Positions 1 to 8,006 of a stretch of DNA of 64,000 bases are shown here, piece after piece. The notes beneath the pieces were generated by a model. The model worked only from the letters and a program-made list of their open reading frames with translations. It had not been told where the DNA came from and made no database searches. The stretch lies in assembly GCA_023423895.1 (NCBI GenBank), contig JAFAER010000218.1, forward strand, positions 79,173-143,172, in the 5' to 3' direction. The translations under genes were made by a program, and so were the position numbers. The DNA is from Pseudomonadota bacterium (lineage in GTDB: Bacteria; Myxococcota_A; Polyangia; Polyangiales; Polyangiaceae). Every line of letters begins with the position of its first letter. The first letter of the stretch is position 1.

Positions 1-66
1 GGCGATGAGCAGCACTGGGTAGAGTCCGAGCTTCATGCGCGTCGCGAATAGCGACCGCCGTGCCAC
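1..66 (-). CDS. N-terminal fragment of a membrane or secreted protein
   Basis: Read leftwards, this is the start of a gene that leaves the window. From a GTG at 66 or an ATG at 36 it encodes basic residues followed by a hydrophobic run (MKLGLYPVLLIA from the ATG), which looks like a signal anchor or signal peptide. With so little sequence no family can be named. It diverges from the kinase gene at 244. The start is uncertain because neither codon has a clear ribosome binding site. Confidence 0.35.
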   Translation of the reverse strand, partial: MARRSLFATRMKLGLYPVLLIA

Positions 67-127
67 GACCTCGTCCGTATGCTTCTCGCGAGTTGCAACG
101 CCACCGACCTGGCCCGGGCCAGGCCCA

Positions 128-179
128 AGGTGGCCCGAGGCCACCGGTGACAGGTGCCAGAGGTGGCCCGAGGCCACCG
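128..179. repeat. Two direct copies of a hairpin element between divergent genes
   Basis: A 19-base sequence occurs at 128-146 and exactly again at 161-179. Each copy holds the inverted repeat GGTGGCC-CGA-GGCCACC, a 7-bp stem with a 3-base loop. The pair lies 65 bp upstream of the kinase start and 60 bp upstream of the divergent gene. It could be a double operator or two RNA hairpins. The sequence alone does not decide. Confidence 0.6.
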
Positions 180-243
180 AAACCCTTCGCGCGCCCGGCG
201 TTTCTTGATTTGAGGAAACAGGACGCGCACACTTCCACTCTGG

Positions 244-1680
244 ATGAGCGGGGTGCGCGCCGGCGATATCATCGCCGGTAAATTCCAGGTCGAGCGCGTC
301 CTCGGAGAAGGGGGGATGGGCTACGTCGTGGCCGCCCGCCACCTGCAGCTCGGTCAGACCGTCGCGCTGAAGTTCATGCGCGAAGAAGTGCTGACGAACG
401 AATACAAGAGTCGTTTCCTTCGCGAGGCGCGCAACACCGTCCGCCTCAAGAGCAAGCACGTCTCGCGCGTGCTCGACGTCGGCGCGCTCGAGGGCGGCTC
501 TCCGTACATGGTCATGGAGTACCTCGAGGGGATCGACCTCTCGGAGATGCTTCAGAAGCGCGGTCGACTCCCGGTCGCCGAGGCGTGCGACTACATCATC
601 CAGGCATGCGAGGCGATCGCCGAGGCGCATGGGCACGGGATCGTTCACCGGGATCTGAAGCCCGCGAATCTGTTCCTCACGCGTGGCTCGGGCGGCGAGC
701 CGGTCGTGAAGGTGCTCGACTTCGGCGTTTCGAAGGTCCTCGACCTCGATCTCGATGACGACTCCGGCGGACGAAGCCATCTCGACAGCGTCGTGACGAA
801 GGCGACGGATCTCCTCGGCTCGCCGAGCTACATGGCGCCCGAGCAGGTCATCTCCGCGCGTGATGCCGACGCGCGAAGCGACGTCTGGTCGCTCGGCATC
901 ATGCTCTTTCGCCTCGTCAGCGGAAAAGCGCCCTTCACGGGCAACTCCCTCGGCGATCTGATCCAGAACATCATCCACGGGCCGATGCCGAACCTCCGGC
1001 AGGTTCGGCCCGACATCCCCGCGGGGCTCGAGGACGTGATCGGCCGATGCCTCGAGCGCGATCGTGATCGCCGTCCCGACGTGGTCGAGCTCGCGCGCAT
1101 GCTCGCGCCCTACGCCGGGCCAAACGCGGCGCCCTCGCTGGAGCGGATCGCGATCCTCGGACCGGCGCTGATACAGGCGCCGCCGCAGCATCATCCGAGC
1201 GCGCCCTCGTACGGCAGCGTGAACAGGAGCTGGACGAGGCCGCCCGCCCCGAGCCAGACGCAACCCAAGAAGAAGGACATGTCCACCGCGAGCTTCCTCG
1301 GCTGGGCGGTCCTGTTCGCCGCTGTCGTGGGGAGCATCGTCGTCATCGGCGCGAAGGTGTTCGCCGCGCGTCTGCCGTCGCTCAGCCGACCGTCGACGCC
1401 GGCCTCGTCCACGCCCGCTTTCACACCCGCTTCCGCCCCGATGCCGACGGAGCCCTTGCCGCCGTCGCTCCCGCTCGGGACGACGGAACCTGCGCCGACG
1501 GCGAGCCCTGGCACGAAGACCACTGGCTTGCCGAGTGCGCGAGGTGTACCTGAAGCCGTACCTCACCCGGCCGCGAGCAGCGGTCATGGCAAGCCGCGCG
1601 GACCTGCGACGGCACCGTCGAGGCCCGTTCCGACCGCGCCGGCGGACCCATCCGACGACATCCCTTCTTCTCGCGAGTGA
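244..1680 (+). CDS. Membrane-anchored Ser/Thr protein kinase (Hanks type)
   Basis: A 478-residue receptor-type Ser/Thr kinase. The kinase domain fills about residues 14-290 and has all key motifs: glycine loop GEGGMG (21-26), ATP-binding Lys43, catalytic HRDLKPAN (135-142), metal-binding DFG (Asp159) and GSPSYMAPE. A Pro-rich linker leads to one membrane helix at about 350-376, then a Pro/Thr/Ala-rich tail of about 100 residues that should lie outside the cytoplasm. No sensory domain is recognised in the tail, so the signal is unknown. The next gene starts 4 bases after the stop, so the two are probably one transcript. The ATG at 244 lacks a strong Shine-Dalgarno, but it places the glycine loop at the usual distance from the N-terminus. 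Confidence 0.9.
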   Translation: MSGVRAGDIIAGKFQVERVLGEGGMGYVVAARHLQLGQTVALKFMREEVLTNEYKSRFLREARNTVRLKSKHVSRVLDVGALEGGSPYMVMEYLEGIDLSEMLQKRGRLPVAEACDYIIQACEAIAEAHGHGIVHRDLKPANLFLTRGSGGEPVVKVLDFGVSKVLDLDLDDDSGGRSHLDSVVTKATDLLGSPSYMAPEQVISARDADARSDVWSLGIMLFRLVSGKAPFTGNSLGDLIQNIIHGPMPNLRQVRPDIPAGLEDVIGRCLERDRDRRPDVVELARMLAPYAGPNAAPSLERIAILGPALIQAPPQHHPSAPSYGSVNRSWTRPPAPSQTQPKKKDMSTASFLGWAVLFAAVVGSIVVIGAKVFAARLPSLSRPSTPASSTPAFTPASAPMPTEPLPPSLPLGTTEPAPTASPGTKTTGLPSARGVPEAVPHPAASSGHGKPRGPATAPSRPVPTAPADPSDDIPSSRE

Positions 1681-1683
1681 TCC

Positions 1684-2343
1684 GTGCCGATTGAGATCGT
1701 CCGAACGATCGTCGAAGACGACAAGTCGCTCCTCCTGCGCCGCGACGGCGCCAAGCTCGAGCTCGTCCTCGGCAACGTGGTCCTCCTCTCGAGCGCTGCC
1801 CTGGAGACGGAGCTCGAGCTCGGACGGCTCGCGCGCGAGGCGATCGAGCGTTCGGTGGGACCCGCGCGCGTGCTCGTCGGCGGTCTCGGTTTCGGCGCGA
1901 CGCTGAGAGGTGCCCTCGAAGTGTCGCGGCCCGACACGAAGGTCGTCGTCGTCGAGAAGCTCCGCACCGTCGTCGAGATCGCGCGCGCCGAGGCCTCCTC
2001 GCTCGTCGGCGGTGCGCTCGACGATCCGCGGGTCGAGCTCCATGAAGGCGATGTTGCCGACGTGATCGGCGAGGCCGCACCGGGGACGTACGCGGCGATC
2101 CTGCTCGACGTCGACAACGGACCCGAGTGGGCGAGCTTCCGCACGAATGCACGGCTCTACGCCGATGCGGCGCTCGTGCGGGCTCGGAACGCGCTCGCTT
2201 CCGGAGGGATCTTCGCCGTGTGGAGCGGCTACCCGGCCGACCCGTTCGTCCGCAGCCTGCGCAAGGCTGGGTTCGTTCCTCGGATCGAGCCGCTCCGCGA
2301 GCGCGGCGTCGTCCGGGCGCGGGCGTACATCGGCTCGGCTTGA
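1684..2343 (+). CDS. Spermidine-synthase-like methyltransferase-fold protein
   Basis: A 219-residue protein with a Rossmann fold of the spermine/spermidine synthase group. Visible features are the nucleotide loop VGGLGFGATL (about 64-73), the acidic VVVVEK strand end that normally holds the cofactor ribose, and LLDVDNGPEW at about 140-149, in the position of the catalytic Asp region. It is shorter than true spermidine synthases (about 280-300) and lacks their N-terminal beta-barrel. Polyamine synthesis is therefore not assured, and it may act on another small substrate. It starts at GTG 1684, immediately after the kinase stop, so expression is probably coupled. Confidence 0.7.
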   Translation: MPIEIVRTIVEDDKSLLLRRDGAKLELVLGNVVLLSSAALETELELGRLAREAIERSVGPARVLVGGLGFGATLRGALEVSRPDTKVVVVEKLRTVVEIARAEASSLVGGALDDPRVELHEGDVADVIGEAAPGTYAAILLDVDNGPEWASFRTNARLYADAALVRARNALASGGIFAVWSGYPADPFVRSLRKAGFVPRIEPLRERGVVRARAYIGSA

Positions 2344-2574
2344 CGAGGGCCGGCCGAAAAGGCCACGAGATCGCGCCTATTTGCCGGGCGGCTTACTCAG
2401 CCGCAGCAATCTCGTCACACGGTCGTCGCACAACAAAAACCGAAATGGCTAGATTCGGCCGCGCGGAATGGAGCAAAAGGGAGCCGAGCTGAAGCAAAAG
2501 GGTTCCTACGGGCCCGCGGAGATCCACATGGATCGTCGCCCCGATGGTTCCCACCACCCCGGAAGGAATGGCTG

Positions 2575-3243
2575 ATGGGGATCCAAGACGTCATCCGCTG
2601 GTTCTTGCCGCGCGAAGAGCACTTCTACGACTTCCTCGAGAAGCAGGCGCTCGCGGCGCACGAAGGCGCGAAGGCGCTCGCGAAGTTCTCGACGAACGGC
2701 ACGACCGCCGAGCAGGCTCGAGACGCCGTCCAGAAGATCGAGCATGAAGGTGATCGCATCGTCCACGAGATGGAAGAGGCGCTCGCCAAGACGTTCGTGA
2801 CGCCAATCGATCGCGAAGATCTACAGAAGCTCTCCTCGGAGCTCGACGGTGTACTCGATCTGACGAACGGCGCGATTCGCGCCTGCGTCATGCTCGGTGT
2901 GGACAAGCCCACCGAGGCGATGGCGAAGCTGATCGCGATCATCGTGCGCTGTACCGAGAAGATCAACGAGGCGATCCCGAAGCTACGCAAGCACCAGTAC
3001 ACGGAGATCGTGTCGGTCGCGCGCGAGCTGCGGAAGATCGAGAAAGAGGCGGACGTCGTCTATCGCGAGGCCGTCTCGGAGCTGTTCCGGTCGGAGACGA
3101 AGGGCGGCCCGTTCCGCGAAGAGGCCGCCGATGCGCGCGTGCTCATTCGCGAGAAGACCGTCCTCGAAGATCTCGAAAACGCCATCGACCAGTGTGACTC
3201 GATCGCGGACACGCTGGCCAACCTGGCCGTGAAGCATGGTTAG
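2575..3243 (+). CDS. PhoU-like DUF47 protein, partner of PiT phosphate transporter
   Basis: A 222-residue, all-helical protein of the DUF47/YkaA family, related to PhoU. Members are found next to PiT transporters and are thought to modulate phosphate uptake. It shows repeated Glu/Asp-rich helices (KIEHEGDRIVHEMEEAL at about 46-62 and ELRKIEKEADVVYREA further on) typical of the PhoU three-helix repeats that bind metal. A good ribosome site (GGAAGGA) precedes ATG 2575. The end overlaps the start of the PiT gene by 8 bases, so the two are translationally coupled. A 16-codon reading frame at 2528-2575 ends in TGATG across this start. Confidence 0.88.
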   Translation: MGIQDVIRWFLPREEHFYDFLEKQALAAHEGAKALAKFSTNGTTAEQARDAVQKIEHEGDRIVHEMEEALAKTFVTPIDREDLQKLSSELDGVLDLTNGAIRACVMLGVDKPTEAMAKLIAIIVRCTEKINEAIPKLRKHQYTEIVSVARELRKIEKEADVVYREAVSELFRSETKGGPFREEAADARVLIREKTVLEDLENAIDQCDSIADTLANLAVKHG

Positions 3244-4264
3244 CCTGCTCGTCTGCGTCATCGTCTTCGCGATCATCTTCGACTACATCAACGGGTTCCA
3301 CGACGCTGCCAACGCCATCGCCACGGTCGTCTCCACCGGCGTCCTGCCGATCCGAACGGCCGTCATCCTCGCGGGCCTCCTGAACTTCTTCGGTGCCGTC
3401 ACGGGCACCGCCGTCGCGAAGACGATCGCGTCCGGCTTTGCAGACCCCGCCATCGTCACACAGACGGTCGTGCTCGCCGCCCTCATCGGCGCGTGCGCGT
3501 GGAACCTGATCACGTGGTGGTACGGGATCCCTTCGAGCTCGTCGCACGCGTTGATCGGCGCCCTCGGAGGGGCCGTCGTCGCGAAGGCCGGGGTGGGGGC
3601 GTTCCGCTGGAGCGCGCTCTACCAGAAGGTGCTCGTTCCCCTGGTCGCGTCGCCGACGATCGGGTTCGTCTTCGCGTTCGTCCTCATGATCGGCCTCCTC
3701 TGGACCGTGCGGAGGATGCGCCCTGGCACGGTCCATCGCGGGTCGCGGCGACTCCAGCTTCTCTCGGCGATGTCGATGGCCTTCGCGCACGGCTCGAACG
3801 ACGCGCAGAAGTCGATGGGCATCATCACCCTCGCCCTCGTCGCCTTCATGAAGGCCGGCCACCACGACGGAATGCCCGCGTGGTTCCTTCCGGGGCACGA
3901 CAACAGCGTCCCGATGTGGGTCATCCTCGCGTGTGCGGCCGCAATCGGCCTGGGCACGATGGCGGGTGGGACGCGCATCATCAAGACGATGGGCACCAAG
4001 ATCATCCGCATCTCGCCGCTGCAGGGCTTCGCCGCCGAGACAGCGGGCGCGCTGACGATCCTCGGCGCCAGCCACCTCGGTGTCCCCGTCTCGACGACCC
4101 ACTGCATCAACGCATGCATCATGGGGGTCGGTGCGAGCAGGCGTGTCAGCGCCGTGCGCTGGGGAGTCGCCGGCAACATCCTCATGGCCTGGGTGCTCAC
4201 GCTGCCGCTGAGCGGTCTGCTCTCGTGGATGACGATGAAGCTGCTCGCCGTCGTCTTCCACTGA
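3236..4264 (+). CDS. pit: PiT-family inorganic phosphate transporter
   Basis: A 342-residue integral membrane protein of the PiT family (low-affinity phosphate symporter, cation-coupled). Both signature repeats are present: GFHDAANAIATVVST near residues 21-35 and GSNDAQKSMGIITL near 184-197. About ten hydrophobic segments surround a central basic loop. The C-terminal motif LGVPVSTTHCI is typical of the family. It is coupled to the PhoU-like gene by an 8-base overlap. A decayed second PiT gene lies at 49806-50281. Length and motifs match functional members. Confidence 0.93.
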   Translation: MVSLLVCVIVFAIIFDYINGFHDAANAIATVVSTGVLPIRTAVILAGLLNFFGAVTGTAVAKTIASGFADPAIVTQTVVLAALIGACAWNLITWWYGIPSSSSHALIGALGGAVVAKAGVGAFRWSALYQKVLVPLVASPTIGFVFAFVLMIGLLWTVRRMRPGTVHRGSRRLQLLSAMSMAFAHGSNDAQKSMGIITLALVAFMKAGHHDGMPAWFLPGHDNSVPMWVILACAAAIGLGTMAGGTRIIKTMGTKIIRISPLQGFAAETAGALTILGASHLGVPVSTTHCINACIMGVGASRRVSAVRWGVAGNILMAWVLTLPLSGLLSWMTMKLLAVVFH

Positions 4265-4567
4265 ACGCCTGCCCGTTCCAGGCAGCGGCGTAGAGCCCAC
4301 AAAAACGGACGAGCTGACGCGTGGACCGCGCCAGCTCGTCGCCATGACCGCGTCGTTCGTTTTCGGATCACGTCGTCGCGAGTGCTCCTTTCGCTGGGAT
4401 GCCCCCTCTTCGGCCCCGGCGCGGAGTGGTTGCGTGTTTTCTTCACGGCCGTCGTTTTTTCGTCGCTGTCTCACGAAAGCACGCAACCGGAGTCGGTCTC
4501 GGCCGAGAGCTGTGAACACACACACACCAGCTCTGACCTCTGACCTCTGGACTTGGAGAGAGACGAC
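4265..4567. other. Intergenic region between pit and the DnaA-like gene
   Basis: No convincing gene is seen. It contains the hairpin described next, a CA dinucleotide run near 4518-4528, and a 7-bp CTCTGAC repeat (two exact copies plus a partial, 4531-4550) directly before the ribosome site of the following gene. Confidence 0.5.
4308..4340 (+). terminator. Hairpin after pit, probable transcription terminator
   Basis: A perfect 9-bp stem, GACGAGCTG at 4308-4316 pairing with CAGCTCGTC at 4332-4340, starts 44 bases after the pit stop. No T-run follows, so it may need Rho or act as a 3' stabiliser. Confidence 0.5.
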
Positions 4568-4852
4568 GTGACCCCTCAGATGATCCTCGACGGCCTGTGT
4601 GAACGCGACCTCGTGGGACTGCTCGACGACATATGTCGAACGCGCGGCGTCACGCGCGAAGAGGTCTGCGGACGCAAGAGGACGAAAAACGTGGCGCGGG
4701 CGCGCCAGGAGTTGTGGTCCCGGCTACGACGCGACCCGGGCATGAGCTACGGCGAGATCGCGCGGCTGTTCGGGCGGAATCACACGACGGTCATGACGGG
4801 TGTTCGCGCGTTCTTGCGGGAGCGGGAGGGCGGCGCGGCGATCGCCGCGTGA
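4568..4852 (+). CDS. Stand-alone DnaA domain-IV-like DNA-binding protein
   Basis: A 94-residue protein that resembles only the C-terminal DNA-binding domain of the initiator DnaA. It has a basic helix (GRKRTKNVARARQELW, about 35-50), then YGEIARLFGRNHTTVM (61-76), which matches the DnaA signature helix-turn-helix around the HTTV core. The AAA+ and N-terminal domains of DnaA are absent. Orphan domain-IV proteins may compete for DnaA boxes or act as ordinary regulators. The role here is unknown. I chose GTG 4568 because GGAGAG lies 7 bases upstream. A TTG at 4553 in the same frame lacks such a site. The gene stands alone between two terminators. Confidence 0.8.
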   Translation: MTPQMILDGLCERDLVGLLDDICRTRGVTREEVCGRKRTKNVARARQELWSRLRRDPGMSYGEIARLFGRNHTTVMTGVRAFLREREGGAAIAA

Positions 4853-5029
4853 GCGCCTTTGCGCGTGCGGGGAACCCCGGTGGCCCCCCGTGGAGCCGAA
4901 GACAGGGAGCGCGGCGCGCCTGCATTGCGATCCTGTCCGCGCGATCGTTCAGGCGTGCACGGCCGTAGTCGTGCGCGAGCGCGATCTCGCATACTTCGGC
5001 GCTGGCACGCTTCGCGCTAAGTGGAGTGT

Positions 5030-5083
5030 GCGCTGCGGCGAGGCTTGTCCCCCCCCCGAGCCCGCCGCAGCGCTTTTTCTTTC
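5030..5083 (+). terminator. Strong intrinsic terminator
   Basis: A perfect 11-bp stem (GCGCTGCGGCG at 5030-5040, CGCCGCAGCGC at 5063-5073) is followed at once by TTTTTCTTT on the plus strand. It ends the DnaA-like transcript about 220 bases after the stop. It is the clearest Rho-independent terminator in the window. Confidence 0.85.
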
Positions 5084-5123
5084 CATCCTCGCGCGGGCGA
5101 GCTCGGGGTAGCTCGACGTCGCG

Positions 5124-6374
5124 TCAGGGCGAGGCGGGCGCTCCGGCGTCGGCCGAAGGTGGCGCGCCATCCACCGCCAGCTTGCCCGTCGATGTGTCGA
5201 GGGTGCCGACGCGCCAGATCTCGTCCGCGTCGCGGTGAGCGCGGTCACACGTCTCCGCCGTCCGCGCCCCGTCGTACCAGACGTGGACGCACGGCCCTGG
5301 CCCGTTCTCGATGCGTTCGTCGAGGTACTGCACCGAGATCGGAAGCCGTCGGCTGCTCTCCGGAATGCGCATGTACGTATACGCTCCGCGGGTCTTCACA
5401 TCGCAGAGGCCTGGGATCGGGATCTCCGCAGAGCAGCGCTGTCCCTTCGGTCCTTCCTCGGCGACGCGCAGGTTCACGCGGGGGAACGTGTCGGGCATGT
5501 CCGTGCGATCGAACCCCGCCCAGACGAGCTGGACGAGGACGTCCTTCGTCTTCGGCGGCTTCACGTCGATCGTCGCCGTCGCCTTTCCGCGGCGGCCTGC
5601 TTCGTCGACGGCCTCGGCCGCCAGGCTGTAGGTGCCGTACACGTCGACTTCGAGCTCTGCCCGCTCAGCGCTCTTCTTGAACGCGAGCTTGGACGTCGAG
5701 CCGGCGGGCAGCTCTGCCATCGACAGCAGCCTGTCCACGAGCTCGAACCTCCCGCGCGCCGTTGCGGTCATCATGCACTCGACCGCATCCCCGGGCTGCG
5801 CCTCGATCTTCGAAGCCCACGATTCTTGGCTCTTCAGTCGGCATTCCGCGGCGGCGACCGGCGGCTCTCCGCACGATTCGCCGGGCTCCTCTTCGATGAA
5901 CACCTTCACCGGCTTGTCGGCGCGCGCGGCGACGACGGCATCGAACGCGCGTTCGGTGGCCTTGTGCACGCAGTGCTCGCCCTTCTTCGTCTCACGAACC
6001 CAGACGTAGAGGAACGTCCCGGTCTCGAGCACCCGCTGGACCTTGATCCGCGTGACGTCGCGGCTTTCGCTGACGGCGAGGAAGACCATCTGCCTGCTCG
6101 TGTCGAGCGTGGTCGGCATTGCGGGCGTGTGCTCCGAAGGCCAGGCGCGCTCCCAGTCCTCCTGTCCGCGGATCGCGTAGAAGCCCGGGCGGGCGCCGGC
6201 GTAGGCCTCCTGCGGTCCGCGCTTCAGCTTCACGGGATCGCCATTGATTTCCTCGACCTTGTCTCCCGGGGTCGTCCGGACCACGGTGATCGCGGGAGTC
6301 GTCGTGCATGCAGCAGCAAGGGTCAGAAGGAGCACTTGCATCGTGCGCCCCAAGGATCGGGAGAAGTCGTGCAT
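5124..6374 (-). CDS. Lipoprotein of unknown function
   Basis: A 416-residue exported protein. The N-terminus has basic residues, a short hydrophobic stretch and a lipobox ending LAAAC at Cys23, so it should be lipid-anchored. The rest is soluble, with several Cys residues that could form disulfides and a region near 200-270 that could be an Ig-like beta fold. The tail is Ala/Pro/Asp-rich. I do not recognise the family. ATG 6374 was preferred over ATG 6341 because the shorter form would lack the positive charges of a signal peptide. It converges on the DnaA-like gene. Confidence 0.75.
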   Translation of the reverse strand: MHDFSRSLGRTMQVLLLTLAAACTTTPAITVVRTTPGDKVEEINGDPVKLKRGPQEAYAGARPGFYAIRGQEDWERAWPSEHTPAMPTTLDTSRQMVFLAVSESRDVTRIKVQRVLETGTFLYVWVRETKKGEHCVHKATERAFDAVVAARADKPVKVFIEEEPGESCGEPPVAAAECRLKSQESWASKIEAQPGDAVECMMTATARGRFELVDRLLSMAELPAGSTSKLAFKKSAERAELEVDVYGTYSLAAEAVDEAGRRGKATATIDVKPPKTKDVLVQLVWAGFDRTDMPDTFPRVNLRVAEEGPKGQRCSAEIPIPGLCDVKTRGAYTYMRIPESSRRLPISVQYLDERIENGPGPCVHVWYDGARTAETCDRAHRDADEIWRVGTLDTSTGKLAVDGAPPSADAGAPASP

Positions 6375-6447
6375 TCCGGCGCGCGATCATAGGCCAAGCG
6401 GCCGATCTTTGGAGCGAAACCAGCCTCGGCTGCGCTAGGGTTGCGCC

Positions 6448-6651
6448 GTGCTGACCGACCGAATGACGACGCGACTCCTCGGGGCGATCGTCCTCTTGAT
6501 GACGCTCGCCATCGACCTCGGCATGGCCTTCTTCACGAAGCCTGAGATCCGTCAGCGACCGTCGTTCCCGCTGTTCGTGCTGGTGATGTCGCTGCCGCTC
6601 TTCGCGCTCGCCGCCTGGTTCTTCCGGCGCGCTGCGAAGATGAAGGAGTAA
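6448..6651 (+). CDS. Small two-helix membrane protein
   Basis: A 67-residue protein with two hydrophobic helices (about 8-28 and 40-58) joined by a short polar loop, and a basic C-terminus. No family is recognised. It starts at GTG 6448, with an internal ATG at 6463 as alternative. It diverges from the lipoprotein at 5124-6374 and converges on the pseudokinase gene. Codon choice (G/C at third positions) supports it being real. Confidence 0.6.
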   Translation: MLTDRMTTRLLGAIVLLMTLAIDLGMAFFTKPEIRQRPSFPLFVLVMSLPLFALAAWFFRRAAKMKE

Positions 6652-6698
6652 CGGGACGGCCCGCATCGCTGCGTTCGACGCGAGCGTAGCTGCGGCAG

Positions 6699-8006
6699 TC
6701 ACTCGTGCGATGTGCGAGAGGATTCCTTCGACGGAGGCGGGGCGCTCGCATCATTCGCTGCGGGCGCGGGGGCTACGGTCTGCGGGACGAAGGGCTGCGA
6801 ACCGACGGAGCGAAGCTTCATCACGACGAGGCCGGCGGCGAGCAGCGCACCGAGCCCGACGACGATCCACGCCGTGACCCCCGCACGATCGCGGCGAGGC
6901 AGGTCCGGTGGTCGTGGTGTGAATGCGCTGATCTTCGCAGACTCGCCGAGGCGAGCGTCCTCGGCCGGCGCAACGATGGAAGGCGCGGTCTCGCGAGCTG
7001 CCCAGATCGACGGCATGGGCGCTCCGCTCGGCAGGGGGCTGCTCGGCTCTTCGCGCTCTTCGCGCTCTTCGCGCTCTTCGCGCTCGTCACGGGCACGGAC
7101 GCTCGGAACTGCAGGGGTCAGCTCCGGCACGGCGGCGAGCAGGGCGTCCCAGAGCTCGCGCGCGTTCTGCCAGCGACGTTTCGGGTCGACGGCCAAGGCT
7201 CGCGCGAGCACGGCTTCGACGGCATCGGACACGTGGACGCCCCGAGCACGCAACGTCGGGCGCTTCGAGAGGTCGCTCGCGGCGAGATAGAGCTCGACGG
7301 CATCGCGTCCAATGAGCGCGCGCTTGCCGGACACGAGCTCCACCAGGCTGAGCGCGAGGCCGTAGACGTCGGAGGCGGGACCGATCGCACCGTACGATCG
7401 CTTGAAGTGTTCGGGGGCGCCGTACTCCGGGGCAAAGGCGTCGTCCGATGAGCCGATACGCGACGCGAGGACGAACTGCGTCACCTTCATTCGTGTTCGG
7501 CCGTCGCCGGTGGCGAGCCACAGCTTGCCCGGCCGCACGTCGCGGTGCGCGATGCCGAGCGCGTGAGCGGCGGCCAGGCCGCGTGCTGCAGGCTCGAGGA
7601 TGGTCAGCGCTTCCGTGATCGAGAGGACCGTCCCGCCACGTTCGGCGATGAGCTGCTCGAGCGACTTGCCTTCGAGCCACTCGAAGACGCAGAACGGCAG
7701 ACGCACAAGTCTCGCCGGCTCGGCGATGCCATAGGCGAGGAGCTGCTCGACGTCACCGCCGCCCTCGGTTGCGCGTGCGAGGAGCTTCGCCTCGTGGAGA
7801 AACACGTCGAGCGCTTGCTCGTATTCGAGTCCGCCGAGGCCGTCCGGGATCCCGGGGCAGCGGACGGCGACCGGAGCTCCTGAAACGATCTCTTGGCCGC
7901 GAAAGACCCAGCCGCCTCGTTCTCCTGGTCCGACGAGCGTGTCGATCCGGAAGCGGCGGTCGAGGACGGTGCCGACGAGCTCCGTCGCATCGAGCTCCGT
8001 CGTCAC
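6699..8006 (-). CDS. Membrane-anchored pseudokinase
   Basis: A 435-residue protein with a Hanks-kinase-like fold (about 18-290), a charged Arg/Glu repeat, one membrane helix near 383-403 and a short tail. The catalytic residues are lost: the ATP-binding Lys is Arg49 (VAVRC), the Asn of the catalytic loop is Lys161 in HRDVRPGK, and DFG is QFV (177-179). The glycine loop is also odd (GPGERGG). The APE motif is kept (198-200), so the fold is probably conserved. It is most likely a catalytically dead regulator or scaffold. Its start overlaps the stop of the MscS-like gene by 4 bases (ATGA), so it is co-translated with that channel. Confidence 0.88.
   Translation of the reverse strand: MTTELDATELVGTVLDRRFRIDTLVGPGERGGWVFRGQEIVSGAPVAVRCPGIPDGLGGLEYEQALDVFLHEAKLLARATEGGGDVEQLLAYGIAEPARLVRLPFCVFEWLEGKSLEQLIAERGGTVLSITEALTILEPAARGLAAAHALGIAHRDVRPGKLWLATGDGRTRMKVTQFVLASRIGSSDDAFAPEYGAPEHFKRSYGAIGPASDVYGLALSLVELVSGKRALIGRDAVELYLAASDLSKRPTLRARGVHVSDAVEAVLARALAVDPKRRWQNARELWDALLAAVPELTPAVPSVRARDEREEREEREEREEPSSPLPSGAPMPSIWAARETAPSIVAPAEDARLGESAKISAFTPRPPDLPRRDRAGVTAWIVVGLGALLAAGLVVMKLRSVGSQPFVPQTVAPAPAANDASAPPPSKESSRTSHE
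7047..7082 (-). repeat. Four 9-bp repeats inside the pseudokinase gene
   Basis: Four exact copies of CTCTTCGCG run from 7047 to 7082. On the coding strand they encode a repeated Arg-Glu-Glu tripeptide just before the membrane helix. Copy-number change would stay in frame and alter only linker length. Confidence 0.8.

Noticed and set aside
3143..4525. Long minus-strand reading frame over pit
   Set aside because: It is Arg/Asp/Glu/His low-complexity, typical of the antisense of a high-GC gene, and it covers the clear PhoU-like/PiT operon.
5003..5017. Sigma-54 promoter (TGGCACG followed by GC at the right distance)
   Set aside because: The -12 element reads GCGC and not TTGC, and transcription would start at the first base of the terminator hairpin, so no gene would be served.
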